Shown piece by piece: positions 31,247 through 42,813 of a DNA stretch of 64,000 nucleotides (its first letter is position 1; the number at the start of each line of letters is the position of its first letter). The position numbers and the translations under genes were made by a program. The notes beneath the pieces were generated by a model. The model was given only the letters and a program-made list of their open reading frames with translations. It was not told the DNA's origin and ran no database searches. The stretch is from Escallonia rubra (taxonomy: Eukaryota; Streptophyta; Magnoliopsida; Escalloniales; Escalloniaceae): NCBI GenBank assembly GCA_033065855.1, contig JAVXUO010001489.1:620001-684000 (forward strand), in the 5' to 3' direction.

Positions 31247-33584
31247 TTTGAGCATCTAAAACCCTAAAGTTATAAGCAAATCATAATTGGATCCAAAATA
31301 AATCTAATGTAGATTTTTTTTTTGACTCAAATTCGCATGTGCAACGCACAACTTAAATGGTATTATGATGAACAACTTTATAAAATTTATAGAACTAAAA
31401 GCCTGACCACATATCAACATCATATTGGCTATTTAAAAATTTAATCAATTTATTTTTCCTTCCTTCTTCTTCGAGTTGCACTCCCTCCAACCATTGCCTC
31501 CTACCGCCACTGCACCACCGTCTCTCACCCTAACCATCAACCGATTACGACCACCGATCTCACACTACGGTCGATCTCTAACCCCGCCGATATCAAACGA
31601 CCATCGACCGCAGCACCACCTCAATATTATTAACCACTACCACCGCATTACTCCAACACCACCAACCACAACCATCGTACCACGCCAACACCAAACATAC
31701 ACAGTCTTTTCCATTAAATTTTGACAAACTTTATGGTTTGCGTCTAATTACAGATCTCAAAAGTTCAGTACTTTAAATGCTCAAAATGAAAGGTCAGTAT
31801 TTTGTTTGCTAAAAATTGTAACCCTCTTAGAAAGTTATATGCAATTTAGCCTACTGTCTTGGCTTATTGGTGACTTAGGAGTCATTATAATGGTGTCAAT
31901 GCTGCAAAACTCTGTCGTGTTTAGAGCTAAAGCTTACTTATGAAGGGACATATATAGAATAAATACTGTATAAGTGGACCACGAAAGAGGAAAAGAAAAA
32001 GACAAGAGTTGGTGCTTATAACTATTTTGAATCAGTGAACTATCAACGTAGCCAATTTTAAATTATATCATAAATTTGCAAGATAAGGATGCCAGATCCT
32101 TTGTCAGAACACTTTAGATCCATTTTTGAGGGAACTAATTTCCATCTAAAGAAACTTTTCAAAACCTCTGTTAATCAGGCCCGGTTAGAGAGGTTAATGA
32201 CTCTGCCTTTATTGTTTTTTCCCTTCGTATTTTTTGTTTGTAAATGTCTATTTTCACACGCTTATATGCTCGTATACGTTTCATTTATTGTCAAAAAGTA
32301 TAATGAATTATCTCTGATAACCGTACGAACATGCATGAAATAAACGCTGTCTTGTTTTCCGTTGCATAGAATCTAACGATGTTCTCCATGACCCACCTCC
32401 CAAGGACCAAAAATGGGAAACTTTAATAGTCCATCCGCATGCAAAGCCGGTGGAATTTTTTTTTTTTTTTTTTTGGTACAAGCCGGTGGAATATAGCTGA
32501 GTATTTGTTACTCAACTCTATTCGACTCTAAGCTCACTTTTTAACATTATGGATGCAATTAAGTAATCGAGTATAAATCTTGCAACTTGCATATCTAGAT
32601 GTGGAAGTGTCTACCTTGATGAGAACCTTTTAGTTATATCTTCTCATTATTATGGCAGCCCTTTTGATGTCTAGCATAGGTGAGTTAGGAATCAGCCGAA
32701 TTGGCTAGCTGCCTTTGAAAAAGATATATATATTCACCATAATTGGACAAACGAAACTTGCTACCAGCATTATGCACATAACTTGTGACTTGACTACTGT
32801 ACGTTTTGGTATTTTTACCTAAAGCCTTGTGAGAGTTCTAGTTCAGTTGTGCTGCATTGTTTAGATCACTTTTGTACCCACAAACTTTTTAGGTTAGTGG
32901 GTGAAGCGTCAACAAATTATCTCCACACAGAGAATTGAGTTGCAATTGTCGGGATTATAATTGAAAGATTTATAGATTTCCACACTCATTGGAATTTTGG
33001 AGTGCGTTTACGAGTGGTCAAGAATTGGATGCTTATAGTGTGTAACCAATCATTTCTCGTACTTTTATCGGTGTTCACATTTAGGCTAAGTCGATGTTGC
33101 TGTCACCAGGCCTAGAAGGCCAGGACATGTCAAAATCTGGTAATTTAAAGCAAGGAATCTCCCATCTTTCTTGCTCCAAATTGAGAGGGAACCTTAACCG
33201 TTGCTTTTCTTGTTTACCTGGTAAGCTCGGATGTGGAATGGTAAGCTTGGAGTCTTGCTACGGATGTCTACTGCTAGCTCACTCCTATCCCCCAAAATTA
33301 AAATATTTCCAAATACTCATTCCTCATCTTGAATTCACATGGTTGCGTGTCAAATGCCTCTCTCTTTCCACAAATGATATAACTTGCTTTCTTCCTTCCA
33401 CAAATGATATAACTTGCTACGGATGTCTGCTACTAGCTCACTCCATAGTCTTCCCTTCCCTTCACTTGATCCTTCCTTACTCTGCAGTTGTATTTCCTCT
33501 GTTTGTTTCTGTTTGAGTGATCCTTGAGAGTTGGAGAAGAACACCCACAACCTACTTTTGTCAAGAAATCGAGAAAGAACAACC
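31247..33584. other. Spacer upstream of BCAT
   Basis: No gene found. A C-rich stretch lies at 31480-31700. Close to BCAT, 33355-33450 has two copies of CCACAAATGATATAACTTGC and two of CTACGGATGTCT (33259, 33418), a small tandem duplication in the likely promoter. The tiny retroinsertion at 32457 is listed separately. Confidence 0.45.
32457..32479 (-). mobile_element. Minimal retroinsertion: T18-GGTAC between 13-bp direct repeats
   Basis: AAGCCGGTGGAAT occurs at 32444-32456 and 32480-32492. Between them is only a run of about 18 T followed by GGTAC. Read on the minus strand this is GTACC plus poly(A), the form of a LINE or SINE 3' end. A target duplication around nothing but a tail is best explained by reverse transcription that aborted after a few bases. 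Confidence 0.75.
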
Positions 33585-36500
33585 ATGGTTTTGAGAAGAG
33601 GCTACCTTGGCAGCCTGATCCAGCGTTCAACCATAGGCTCTTCATTATCGAAGGTTAGTGTTTGATGCTTTTTGATATCTGGTGTTGACTCGCAATTAGC
33701 TTTGCTCATCAGTCAAGCTTGTTTTCCGCTTGTTGAAGAATTCGTTTAGTTACGTATTACAGGGTGCAAGTCAAGTCAACAGAATAAAGTTATCTTATTT
33801 CTCTTTCGTAGTTGTCTGTTCTATGCTAATTTTTAAAGGAAAGGTGGTTTGATTTAAGGGTTTGATGGAGTTTCATTTTGCATATCTTGTGTTTGTGTAG
33901 CTTGGAACTAGCTCCTTGGCATCTCAAGCTGCATCTTCTTTACAGCAACTCTGTGAACCATCTAGCTGCAGGTAATTCTGCACAAGCAAAACTAGAAATA
34001 CATGATTTAGTTATATGTATAAATTGACAAACCTGTAATCTGAATTCAATTTTAGGTTCTTCAACTTATTTTCCCCGTGTCACTATGGTTCTTTTATCGT
34101 TCTGTTGCAATTTCACCAGAGGCATAAGTAGGCTAAAGCACCAAAGTTTGCCTTGGTCAGAACTATTGAAGATTGATTTTCATAAACAGGAACAGAGTGA
34201 TCAACAAAGGCGTTGATCAAACAAAAAAAATATGAATACTACTAGAGAAACAAAACAAGTATCCAGACGGGCCTCAATCTTCATTTCGAAAATCTGTTAA
34301 GCGATGGCCTTCAATTATCTTTGTTTCTCTTTTATTTTTTTGGAGAAGTACCTTTACTCATTGACGCTCAGAAACAATTCGTACACAAGTGGGCACATCC
34401 CAGGTCTTATAGCAATTTTTCAACATACAATGCATTAAAACATAATAATACAACAGCGTTGCCAATTTTTATAGGTTCTTGGGATTTTCTTCCAACTCAT
34501 GACACAATGCTTGATCAATCTGAATATATTTTCTGAAATGATTCCAGCAGGTTTTATGTTGTGGCTAAAAATCCTTGAATCTCTTTCAGTCCAAACAGAA
34601 TAAATAGTAACGGCTATTGCCAATATTTAGACCTTGTTATTAAAAACTGTACCTTAAGGTTCTCAATAGCAAAACTTAGGAAATCTTGCCAGCAACCAAA
34701 AAGGCCTAGTGATAGTGCAGCTCAGGATATGCTGCATGATCTGCATGTTTGTAGCTCAGCATTTTCTATCATATCACTTGTGCATGGGGCCTTCAATTTT
34801 CATAATCTATATTGCTGTTTGATCTGCATGTTTCCAGTGATGGTGAATATGCTGATATTGATTGGAACAATCTTGGGTTCGGCCTTACGCCAACTGATTA
34901 TATGTACACCATGAAATGCTCAAAAGATGAGAACTTCAAACAAGGCCAAGTTAGGCGGTATGGAAACATCGAGCTGAGCCCTTCTGCAGGAGTCTTAAAC
35001 TATGGACAAGTAAGCAGCAGTTAATTTCCTTTTGAAACTCAGACTTGTTCTTTAATTACCAAATTATGGACGCTATAATTTGTATTATCAGGCAATAAGA
35101 TGGAACTGCCTTATTGACAGTTCACCAAAATCTAAATAGGGACTATTTGAAGGTATTAAAGCCTATAGACGAGAAAATGGTCGCCTTTTTCTATTCCGGC
35201 CAGATCAGAATGCGATCCGTATGCAAATTGGTGCTGAAAGAATGTGCATGATCTCCCCCTCCATCGAGCAGTTCGTGCATGCTGTAAAAGAAACGGCCCT
35301 TGCAAATAGGCGTTGGGTAATGCCACAATGCTTTGAGTTGTTCCATGTTATGCATTACAGAGGGAACCATTCATTGATGGTCTCGCTGTATTTTGTGAGG
35401 GTACAACGTCTTATGCACGATTCAAGCACTTACCTGTGACCGTAACAGATTGTCTTTTTTGTGCAAATTTAATTCTTGTTTTAATTTAAGCAGATTCCTC
35501 CACCAGGAAAAGGATCTCTGTACATTAGGCCCTTGCTCATCGGGAGTGGGGCTATATTAGGTTTGGCTCCATCACCCGAGTATACATTCCTCATATATGC
35601 TTCCCCTGTTGGCAACTATTTCAAGGTCAGACTCTTTTAATTTTACACCAAACTTTTCAAAATTTTCTCTACGTTGTTAACATACAGCTCTATGCACTAG
35701 GAAGAACAAACAGTTTCTGATTTTTATACGGTCTACAGGAGGGTACGGCACCCTTGAACTTATATGTGGAGGATGAATTTCATCGTGCCTCCCGTGGTGG
35801 AGCTGGAGGAGTCAAGAGCATTACAAATTATGCCCCGGTAACTATGTCCTTGTTACGTTTAGGTGTCTAGGATATTTTTCATCAACAGCTCGATTTTTCG
35901 CCTGGAATCGCTTGCAAGGGAATTAGGTAAACAACAGAAGGAAAAAAAAATACTAGGAAATAATGTATGCAAAAAGGTGGTTCCGTTCATAGGCGTGGTC
36001 TGTGGGGTTTGACCAAATGTAGTATGTAATTACTGTTTCGAATATTGTTACTAGTCAAGGTGGTTATGTTGTTAAGCCTGGAAATACCACTTTCACAGCA
36101 TATCAGCATATGAAATTAAGAATGATTTACGCCATCGTGTAGGCCTTGAAAGCACAAAGCAAAGCACAGAACGGAGGATTTTCTGACGTCTTATATCTTG
36201 ATGCGGTGAACAAGAGAAATATCGAGGAGGCCAGTTCTTGCAACATTTTCATGGTGAAGGTACTCTGCAAATTAAATCTGTGCTACTTAATTTTCATACC
36301 TGGTGTGCCATTGTCGAATACGGAGGCAGAATGATGTTTCATTTGGGTTGGCGGCTATAAATATTCTTGTTAATCTGTGACAATTATCCCTATTCAAAGT
36401 CGTTCCGATGATTCAACCATATCTGGCCCATAAACTCATGAGTGTTTGCGTCCACATTTGTAGGACAATGTTGTTTCAACTCCAGCAACTGCAGGAACTA

Positions 36501-37440
36501 TTCTCGAAGGAATCACCAGAAGAAGCATTATTGATATTGCACGCGATCTTGGGTACCAGGTAATCTTTAGTTTGAAATCACAAGTAATTGGGGTTTCAAG
36601 TCTGAAATTGTGAAGTACCCCGTAGGCTGCCGTCTTCTTTTCTTGTTGATAAGCTTTCCGTTGATTTCTGTCCTCAAGTCTGTCATATAAGAAAGCAAAT
36701 TTGTTGTGTGCGCTAATTGGCCATTTATCTTTATCATTCGGCTCTTATAAATTTTGTTAAAACAAATCCAGGTTGAGGAACGTTCAATTCCAGTCGAGGA
36801 ATTGATTGATGCTGAGGAAGTATTCTGCACAGGAACTGCAGTTGGTGTTGCTCCAGTAGGGAGCATTACATACCAGGGTAAACGGTAAGGGCGGGTTACC
36901 ATTGTGTTATCTACTTTCATCGTCATTGCCTTCATTTTCAGCTTATAAATGCACCTAAGGCAAAAGTTTGGCGGAACAGATCAAAGTTAACAGCTTCTTT
37001 GGAATAACTTAAATGAAGCAAACAAGTATCAGATTTCACAAGTCTAAATTTTCTATGAGGAGTGATAAAAATACATACGAAGAGCCGTGTATATTTTTAA
37101 TAAACCTCAACAGTGTCGAGTGTAATTAAGTCGTATTATTAGATAGATCAAATACAATAACTTATGCCAACTTATACTTAAAACACTCAAATATAAGGTT
37201 CACAAGGTTTTGAAAACAATCCATCTCAGGGAATTGTCACATTATAAGTTGCAGAGCTATCACATTCCACTGCCACTTGCCACTTCTTTTCTGTTGCAAA
37301 TTTGAGTCACATGACCTTGCAAATGCAGGGTTGAATATGAGATGGGTACGCAGCTCGTATGTGGGAAGCTGCACTCAACATTTGCAGGGATTCAAAGAGG
37401 CACAGTTGAGGACAAGAGGGGCTGGATTGTTGAAATTTGA
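33585..37440 (+). CDS. BCAT: Branched-chain amino acid aminotransferase, probably mitochondrial (BCAT1-like)
   Basis: Catalyses PLP-dependent transfer of the amino group between Leu/Ile/Val and 2-oxoglutarate (EC 2.6.1.42). Ten exons with GT/AG introns: 33585-33653, 33901-33971, 34838-35009, 35140-35316, 35494-35625, 35739-35837, 36143-36259, 36464-36559, 36772-36884, 37329-37440; 385 residues, usual family length. The mature part starts near [14 protein letters not shown]; the [26 protein letters not shown] and [18 protein letters not shown] blocks are diagnostic. The PLP-binding Lys is in [11 protein letters not shown] (residue about 233), and the class IV signature runs [11 protein letters not shown] to LEGITRR. 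The N-terminus ([20 protein letters not shown]) is Arg/Ser-rich and lacks acids, fitting a mitochondrial presequence; the wording is nearest to plant BCAT1 and BCAT2. All exon phases join cleanly and no inactivating change is seen. The extra exon 2 (33901-33971) codes only for the presequence region. Confidence 0.95.
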
Positions 37441-38999
37441 TTGAACTCTCATCCACCATTATAACCAATGTATTTTTTTTTCTAAGTTATCAGCTTGGCC
37501 CAGTTGTAGATAGATATGTTTGTCAGCATGCCTAGCTAATTCATGGGCCAGGGAAAATTTTCACTAGGCTGCAGGCCATTATTTCTGTACGTGTAAAGTG
37601 ACAAAAGCCCTAATTATAAACCAGGCCTAGAAGCCTCAAGGCCTGAAGTTGGTTTCTTAAAAATTTTAGCTCAACAGTTGCCCCAAATGTCATTTTTCCG
37701 CTACGAGCTCTTTCGTAAAATCTTGCTTAAAGTGGACATTTAAACCGAACTCTATCTAATTATCTTGTTTAGTTTTTTTACGTACATTATGTTATAACCT
37801 ATTAATTGAGCTCCGTCTAATCTTTTTATTTAACTTTTTCTAGATGCATTCTACTATAACCTAATATTATCACAGTTTTAATCACACTAATTGATTATCC
37901 TTTACTATTACTCCGTATTAGATACTATTGATGACCAACTAAGGAGATTAAATACATTATTCCAAAAGAATATCCGACTAATCACACTAGACCAACTCGA
38001 TATATCTATAATGAATATACAAAATATGAGTTCATACATGACTTATTACACCAAATTTTACCATGTATAAGGTGGCATCACTAGGTGTCTTCATATTAAA
38101 ATACACACACGCCTTTCACTAGGTATCTACATAGTCCTTTATGCTAAATTTTGCATCGTACGTGTGTAACAGTTTTTTACTCTTTTCCTTTTGTTTTTTA
38201 AACGGAGTATATCGAGTGTCCAACAATGTTTTGCAATCCTTTTCTCCTTTTGATTAAAAAATAAGTAAAAGAAAAAAAATCTAAGTGTTAGATCTTTGAC
38301 AAGGTTATTATATCAAAAAATTTAGTATTTATTTACTGATCATATGATATATTTCCGTTTAGAAATTATCTACAATAAATCTTATAATTATCAGTGTTAG
38401 TCATACTTATGGCCTTGAACTCAAGAAACTGCAATAGATATTATATAGCAACCAGAGCGTGTAAATTATATAATAATAATAATATATATACCAATCAGAG
38501 CATGTTATTATACAAAAAGGTGTAGCTTCTTCTAAAGTTCGTACATTTGACTAGTTTCACCTGACTTTACCTATAGATATTTCTCTTTGTTTCTCTAAAA
38601 AGTGTCTTGACAAGTTGGACATACACCATTTGCAAAAGGTGCATCGGTGATGGGGCAAGATGTCTTTCACCAAAATTTGGTCGTTGAAATTATATTGGTG
38701 ACATTAGCTCATTTTTGTGTGAGTAGAATAGCTGACTAGAAAGTGAAAATTGCATTATCTTTGATAGTGAAAACTTATCGAACTTCAACGTAAAAGATAC
38801 AAGGTGGCATTACTAGGTATCTTCAAATGAAAATAAGCATGTACCATTTCATACAGTTTTGCATGTGTAAGAAAAGCATAGTCCTTGTGCTAATTTTTGC
38901 GTTGCACATGTGTAACAATGTTTTACAATCTCCCTTTTCTTTTGTTTTTTTAAGGGTTAAATAAATTTAATATTCCAAAAATACGTGAATATCTCACTT
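37441..38999. other. AT-rich spacer with diverged direct repeat
   Basis: No gene. A passage at about 38065-38185 ('aaggtggcatcactaggtgt' to 'cgtgtgtaacagttttttac') reappears in diverged form at about 38800-38935, indicating an old duplication or two ends of a decayed element. An (AAT/AAT) rich stretch lies at about 38470-38490. Confidence 0.5.
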
Positions 39000-40499
39000 G
39001 AGTACTCAAGTTTTTTATTTTTACATTTCAGTGTCTGAACTTTGGAGACAATACCGCCGAGGATAAAATTGTCTGTTCAGATTTGGTTTTTTTCTCCTCT
39101 CTTTTTCCATTTTCCACTTCTTCTTCTTCAGCCAATCTACCTCCCCCGCCGCCACAACCTAAGCCCCACCCACTGCCACTCTGAGAAGATGTTACTGCCA
39201 CACACCCCACCAAACCCAGCCTACCACATGCACCACCTTTATCGGCCATTGCGACACACACACAAACACGCACGCGACACGTACATGCTCTCTCTCACAC
39301 GCACGCACACGCACGCACACGCACGCGCACATACATAGTCATACACCCACTCGTTTGTCCCCTCCCCTGCTACACGACACACATATAACAACACCCACCC
39401 GTGCCCCCCTCGTACCCTTTGCTGCATTGCCCACTACTCCCCCCCACCCCCTCATGCCCAATCTTACCGCCCTTCGATTACCGCAAAACTCTCCACCCAC
39501 CCGCGCCACATAGGGTTTAGGTTTACAATTGGGTTTCGTCAAGTTTAAGGTTAGGGGTTAGGGTCAGGATTTAGTTTGGGTTTAGGTTTTAGGGTTTACT
39601 AACGGTTTAGAGCTTATGGTTTACGGCTTAGTATTTAGTTTAGGGTTTATCCTTGGAGGTTTAGTTTAGGGTTTATGATTTAGGGTTTATGGCTAATAGT
39701 TTAGAGTTTACTTCAAGGTTTATGATTTATGGTTTAGTTTAGGGTTGGGTTTAGGAATTTAAGGTTAGGATCAGGGTTTAGTTTAGGTTTAGGGTTTACG
39801 GTTTGTCAAACTATAGGTTTTAAGCATTGATTTTAATTAGTCATTTGATATTTTTAATATGTTGTCACTACTTTTACTAAGTTTAATTTTGTTATTGTAT
39901 GTAGTGGCTTTTAATGAGTCATTTTGTCCATCAATTTGTTATATCTTAATAGTCTATAATCCGTCTCAATAATCTTATACAAACTAAAAAAATTGCATAT
40001 TTACATACAATTCAGTATATTTAACAAACAATTGCATATTTAACAAACTAACAACAATTCAAAATATAGTCCACCAAAAAATATACGCGTGATATTATAT
40101 ATAAAAAATGATGTACAGATGGCCAAAAAAAATGCAGGTACGGGTTAGAAGAGGCATTGTGGTGCGTGGTGGGCAGCATCTATGGATAGGCAGGGCGCAG
40201 TGGGCTGCGACATAGTTACCGGCGGGGGTGGGGATGCGATAGAGTGCGCGGGAGGTGGTTATTGGAGCTTTGGCAAGTGGGGCTAAAGGGGACGGGGGTG
40301 CTGTGTTGTGTGGCAGAGGGTGGGGGTGCGACAATGTGGGAGGTGGGCAAGGGTGTGGAGGTGTGCGGCAGAGAAATGTGGGGGTGAGGGCTTGGGTGGT
40401 TATGATTTTGCGTGCGTGCGTGAGAGAGAGAGAAACCGAGGGGGGGGGAGGGTGAGCGGAAAGGAGAAAATAAAGTAGGTGTTAGGATCAAGCGCTTAC
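39000..40499. other. Gene-free stretch with CA-rich, telomere-like and G-rich blocks
   Basis: C-rich 39130-39530 and G-rich 40140-40460 blocks are roughly complementary in composition (CCACCC versus GGTGGG) and may be the arms of an old foldback element, though I could not align them. 39245-39335 is dominated by CACACG/CGCACA repeats. 39512-39815 is telomere-like and listed separately. No protein resembles a known family. Confidence 0.4.
39512..39815 (+). repeat. Interstitial telomere-like repeat (degenerate TTTAGGG)
   Basis: About 300 bp in which TTTAGGG and variants (TTTAGGT, TTTATGG, TTTACGG, GGTTTAG) recur, with several exact GGGTTTA and TTTAGGG heptamers. The plant telomere repeat is TTTAGGG. 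Strand bias is uniform, so this is a degenerated array rather than random AT/GT-rich DNA. Confidence 0.7.
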
Positions 40500-41075
40500 C
40501 ACTACACCAAAAGCAATTGCTGTTAGTAAGGGCGCAACTTTATCTCTTTATAGTCCTGGCACAGCAGCCAGCGCACACGATCGAGTACACAAGGGAGTAG
40601 ATGGACGCAGCCAACCTCCGATCTGCCAACAATCCCTTCAGAACCTTTAGTGACTGCATCGCTAAAGATCATTTCAAATTACAGACTTTTACCAATGGAC
40701 CCAATCTGACGGTAAAAAATATATATCAACAGAATTTGTTCCGTACACGTCCTTTGCTAAAAGGCAATATAAAAGTGAAAAATATTGACTTTTACCGACA
40801 GGTAAAATTCCGTCAATAAAAGTCATTTTAACTTTATCTCCAAAAAAATAAAGAAAAATAATTGGGAAAAATAAAAAATAAAAAATAAAGAAATTGGTGA
40901 CAGATCGAGATCTCCGTCGTTAAAAGTTCGTCACTAAAGATCTCTCCGGACAGAACATTCCATCAGTAATACGTTTTTAGCACAGACCTTTACCGGTGAA
41001 AATTCCTAGGTAAAGGTAACTTTTAGCGACATATCCGTCGCTAAAAGTCCATAGGAAAAATCACTTTTTCTTGTG
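40500..41075. mobile_element. Short CACTA-like element
   Basis: Starts CACTACACCAAAAGC at 40500 and ends CACTTTTTCTTGTG at about 41075, whose complement CACAAGAAAAAGTG resembles a CACTA end with two bases lost. The interior carries GACGG/CCGTC-type subterminal motifs ('cttttagcgacatatccgtc', 'ttccgtcaataaaag'). No transposase; 3-bp target duplication not determinable. The motifs resemble those at 21485-21780, but the termini differ. Confidence 0.55.
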
Positions 41076-42554
41076 ACGTAATACTTACGTTCGATCTTTA
41101 ATAGATACTGCGGAGTAGTACGGCGGAGTAGTACGAAGGACTATAAAAATGCTGGAATCACAAATATCGTACTTTCCATCTCAACCAACACCGAAGTAAT
41201 AATTACCTGATATAGACTTCTTTATCTGATATAAAATTTTCCAGCTTAATGAAAGAAAAAAAAAGGATGGCAATATCACATGATGATGATAGATAACTAC
41301 ATTCTTGTCAGCCGTGGCAATCTCTGATTTGATCAACTTGCCCAAATCATTGGGTAGCTACATATATTTGAACCCCCAGATCTAGTTGGACACCACAAAA
41401 GATTGGTCATTACAGCTGTGTAGAATCAATGTGGCCATTTTAGAAATAAATTTAACTCAAACTTTTAATCTAGTGCACGTTTCCACATTTTTGTCCTTGA
41501 TAATGTAGAATGCTTTGACATATAATCGTTTTATTGGTACGTAGCAGTTCATGCAATTGATTATTACTTTAAAGGATAGTCAACAAGTACACATTATTTT
41601 CTCCGTCCGTCAAGGGTACACTAATGTCAATCAAATTGTTGACTTCGTGGGGATTGCATGAAAGAATAGTAGAAGACGTTGATTAATGGTTTTAAGTAAA
41701 AAAAAATTCAATTTTCCTTGGAGGGCTTCGAAGGAAACTTACTAATGTCCATATGAATTTTGATTTGATATTTATAGAGATTGCATAAAAAAAAAAGAAT
41801 AAGTTGGTGCATGTAGAACTGTCAAGGTACAAAAGGGAGTCAATTGATGCACTCATTCAAGAGCATTCGGCTTTAACATGATAATTCTTTTAGTTTTGCT
41901 AATGTTTTAATCAAGCTGGCAACTTAAAACCAATTTTTTCCGAGTCTAGTTTCTCGGTAAATACTGAGAATTTTCTTCCGATCATTGCAAGTATGTAGCC
42001 GTGTTCTACCGAGACGTCTCTTTGAGGGTTTTATTTGCACTTTCTTTCTCAAAAATTTCAAAGTTGTATTCCTCATAAAGAATTCTTCTTACTGTATGTT
42101 GAACCATTCTCGCGGCACTTTATTACATCGCGGATAATTATTTGAGTGCAAGACTGCAATATTCCCATGAGCAAGCTCATTAATTACGTGGGGCCAAAGA
42201 AAGCCTTAGCGATAACATTGCTAACATGCCTCAAGTCCATTTTTATTTTCCACCGCCTTCCCCGGCATCTCATCGAGTGTCACCCCTAGTCGCCCGCAAC
42301 AATGTAGAGGTGTATGATGTTTGTGTCGGTAAATTTTGTACTAAATATTGTTGAATGACAAAGTGGTAGCTACAATCTTTAACATATAGGGAAATGCAAG
42401 ACTAGGGACTTGCCTGGATATGACAACCAAAAACACGAGACCTTATAGCTCATTGTTGTGTAAGATCTTGCGTTCAAATCTTATTACTTGCGTTTTGGTC
42501 GTAGACAGGCGAAGCCACAACGGGAGAGAGCAGACTGGTCTTCATGACCTGTTC
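41076..42554. other. Gene-free spacer
   Basis: AT-rich, nothing recognised except two similar lines around AAAATAATAG/GAAGACGTTG near 41580-41700. The right end carries the left target duplication of the next insertion. Confidence 0.4.
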
Positions 42555-42571
42555 AATTAACCTTCTAATCT

Positions 42572-42796
42572 TTTATGCAGGTAGTCTTCGGTGGAGGTTC
42601 CTTGGCGATGAAGCCGTTATTGTTTTAGCCGCTCTCAAATATTCAAGGACGCTTGGTTATGTGCCGGTCCTTGTCTGGAATTCCATTGCAGGGGATGCGG
42701 TCACCGGTTACTTTTTTTTTATTGTACTCTATCTTGTACTACTTGCTTATTAATAATATGATGAATAGTAAGATTTTTACCTACAGTAAAAAAAAA
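42572..42796 (+). mobile_element. 5'-truncated LINE-like insertion, 225 bp
   Basis: The 17-bp sequence AATTAACCTTCTAATCT lies at 42555-42571 and at 42797-42813. Between them is a 225-bp segment that ends in a poly(A) tract (about 42787-42798). A target duplication of this length with a 3' A tail is the signature of target-primed reverse transcription. The segment has a short open frame (WRFLGDEAVIVLAALKYSRT) but no domain I can name; a fragment of a LINE 3' end or of a processed transcript are both possible. Confidence 0.85.
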
Positions 42797-42813
42797 AATT
42801 AACCTTCTAATCT

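Noticed and set aside
42440..42500. tRNA-like 'gcgttcaaatctt' sequence
   Set aside because: No cloverleaf can be folded around it and other arms are missing.
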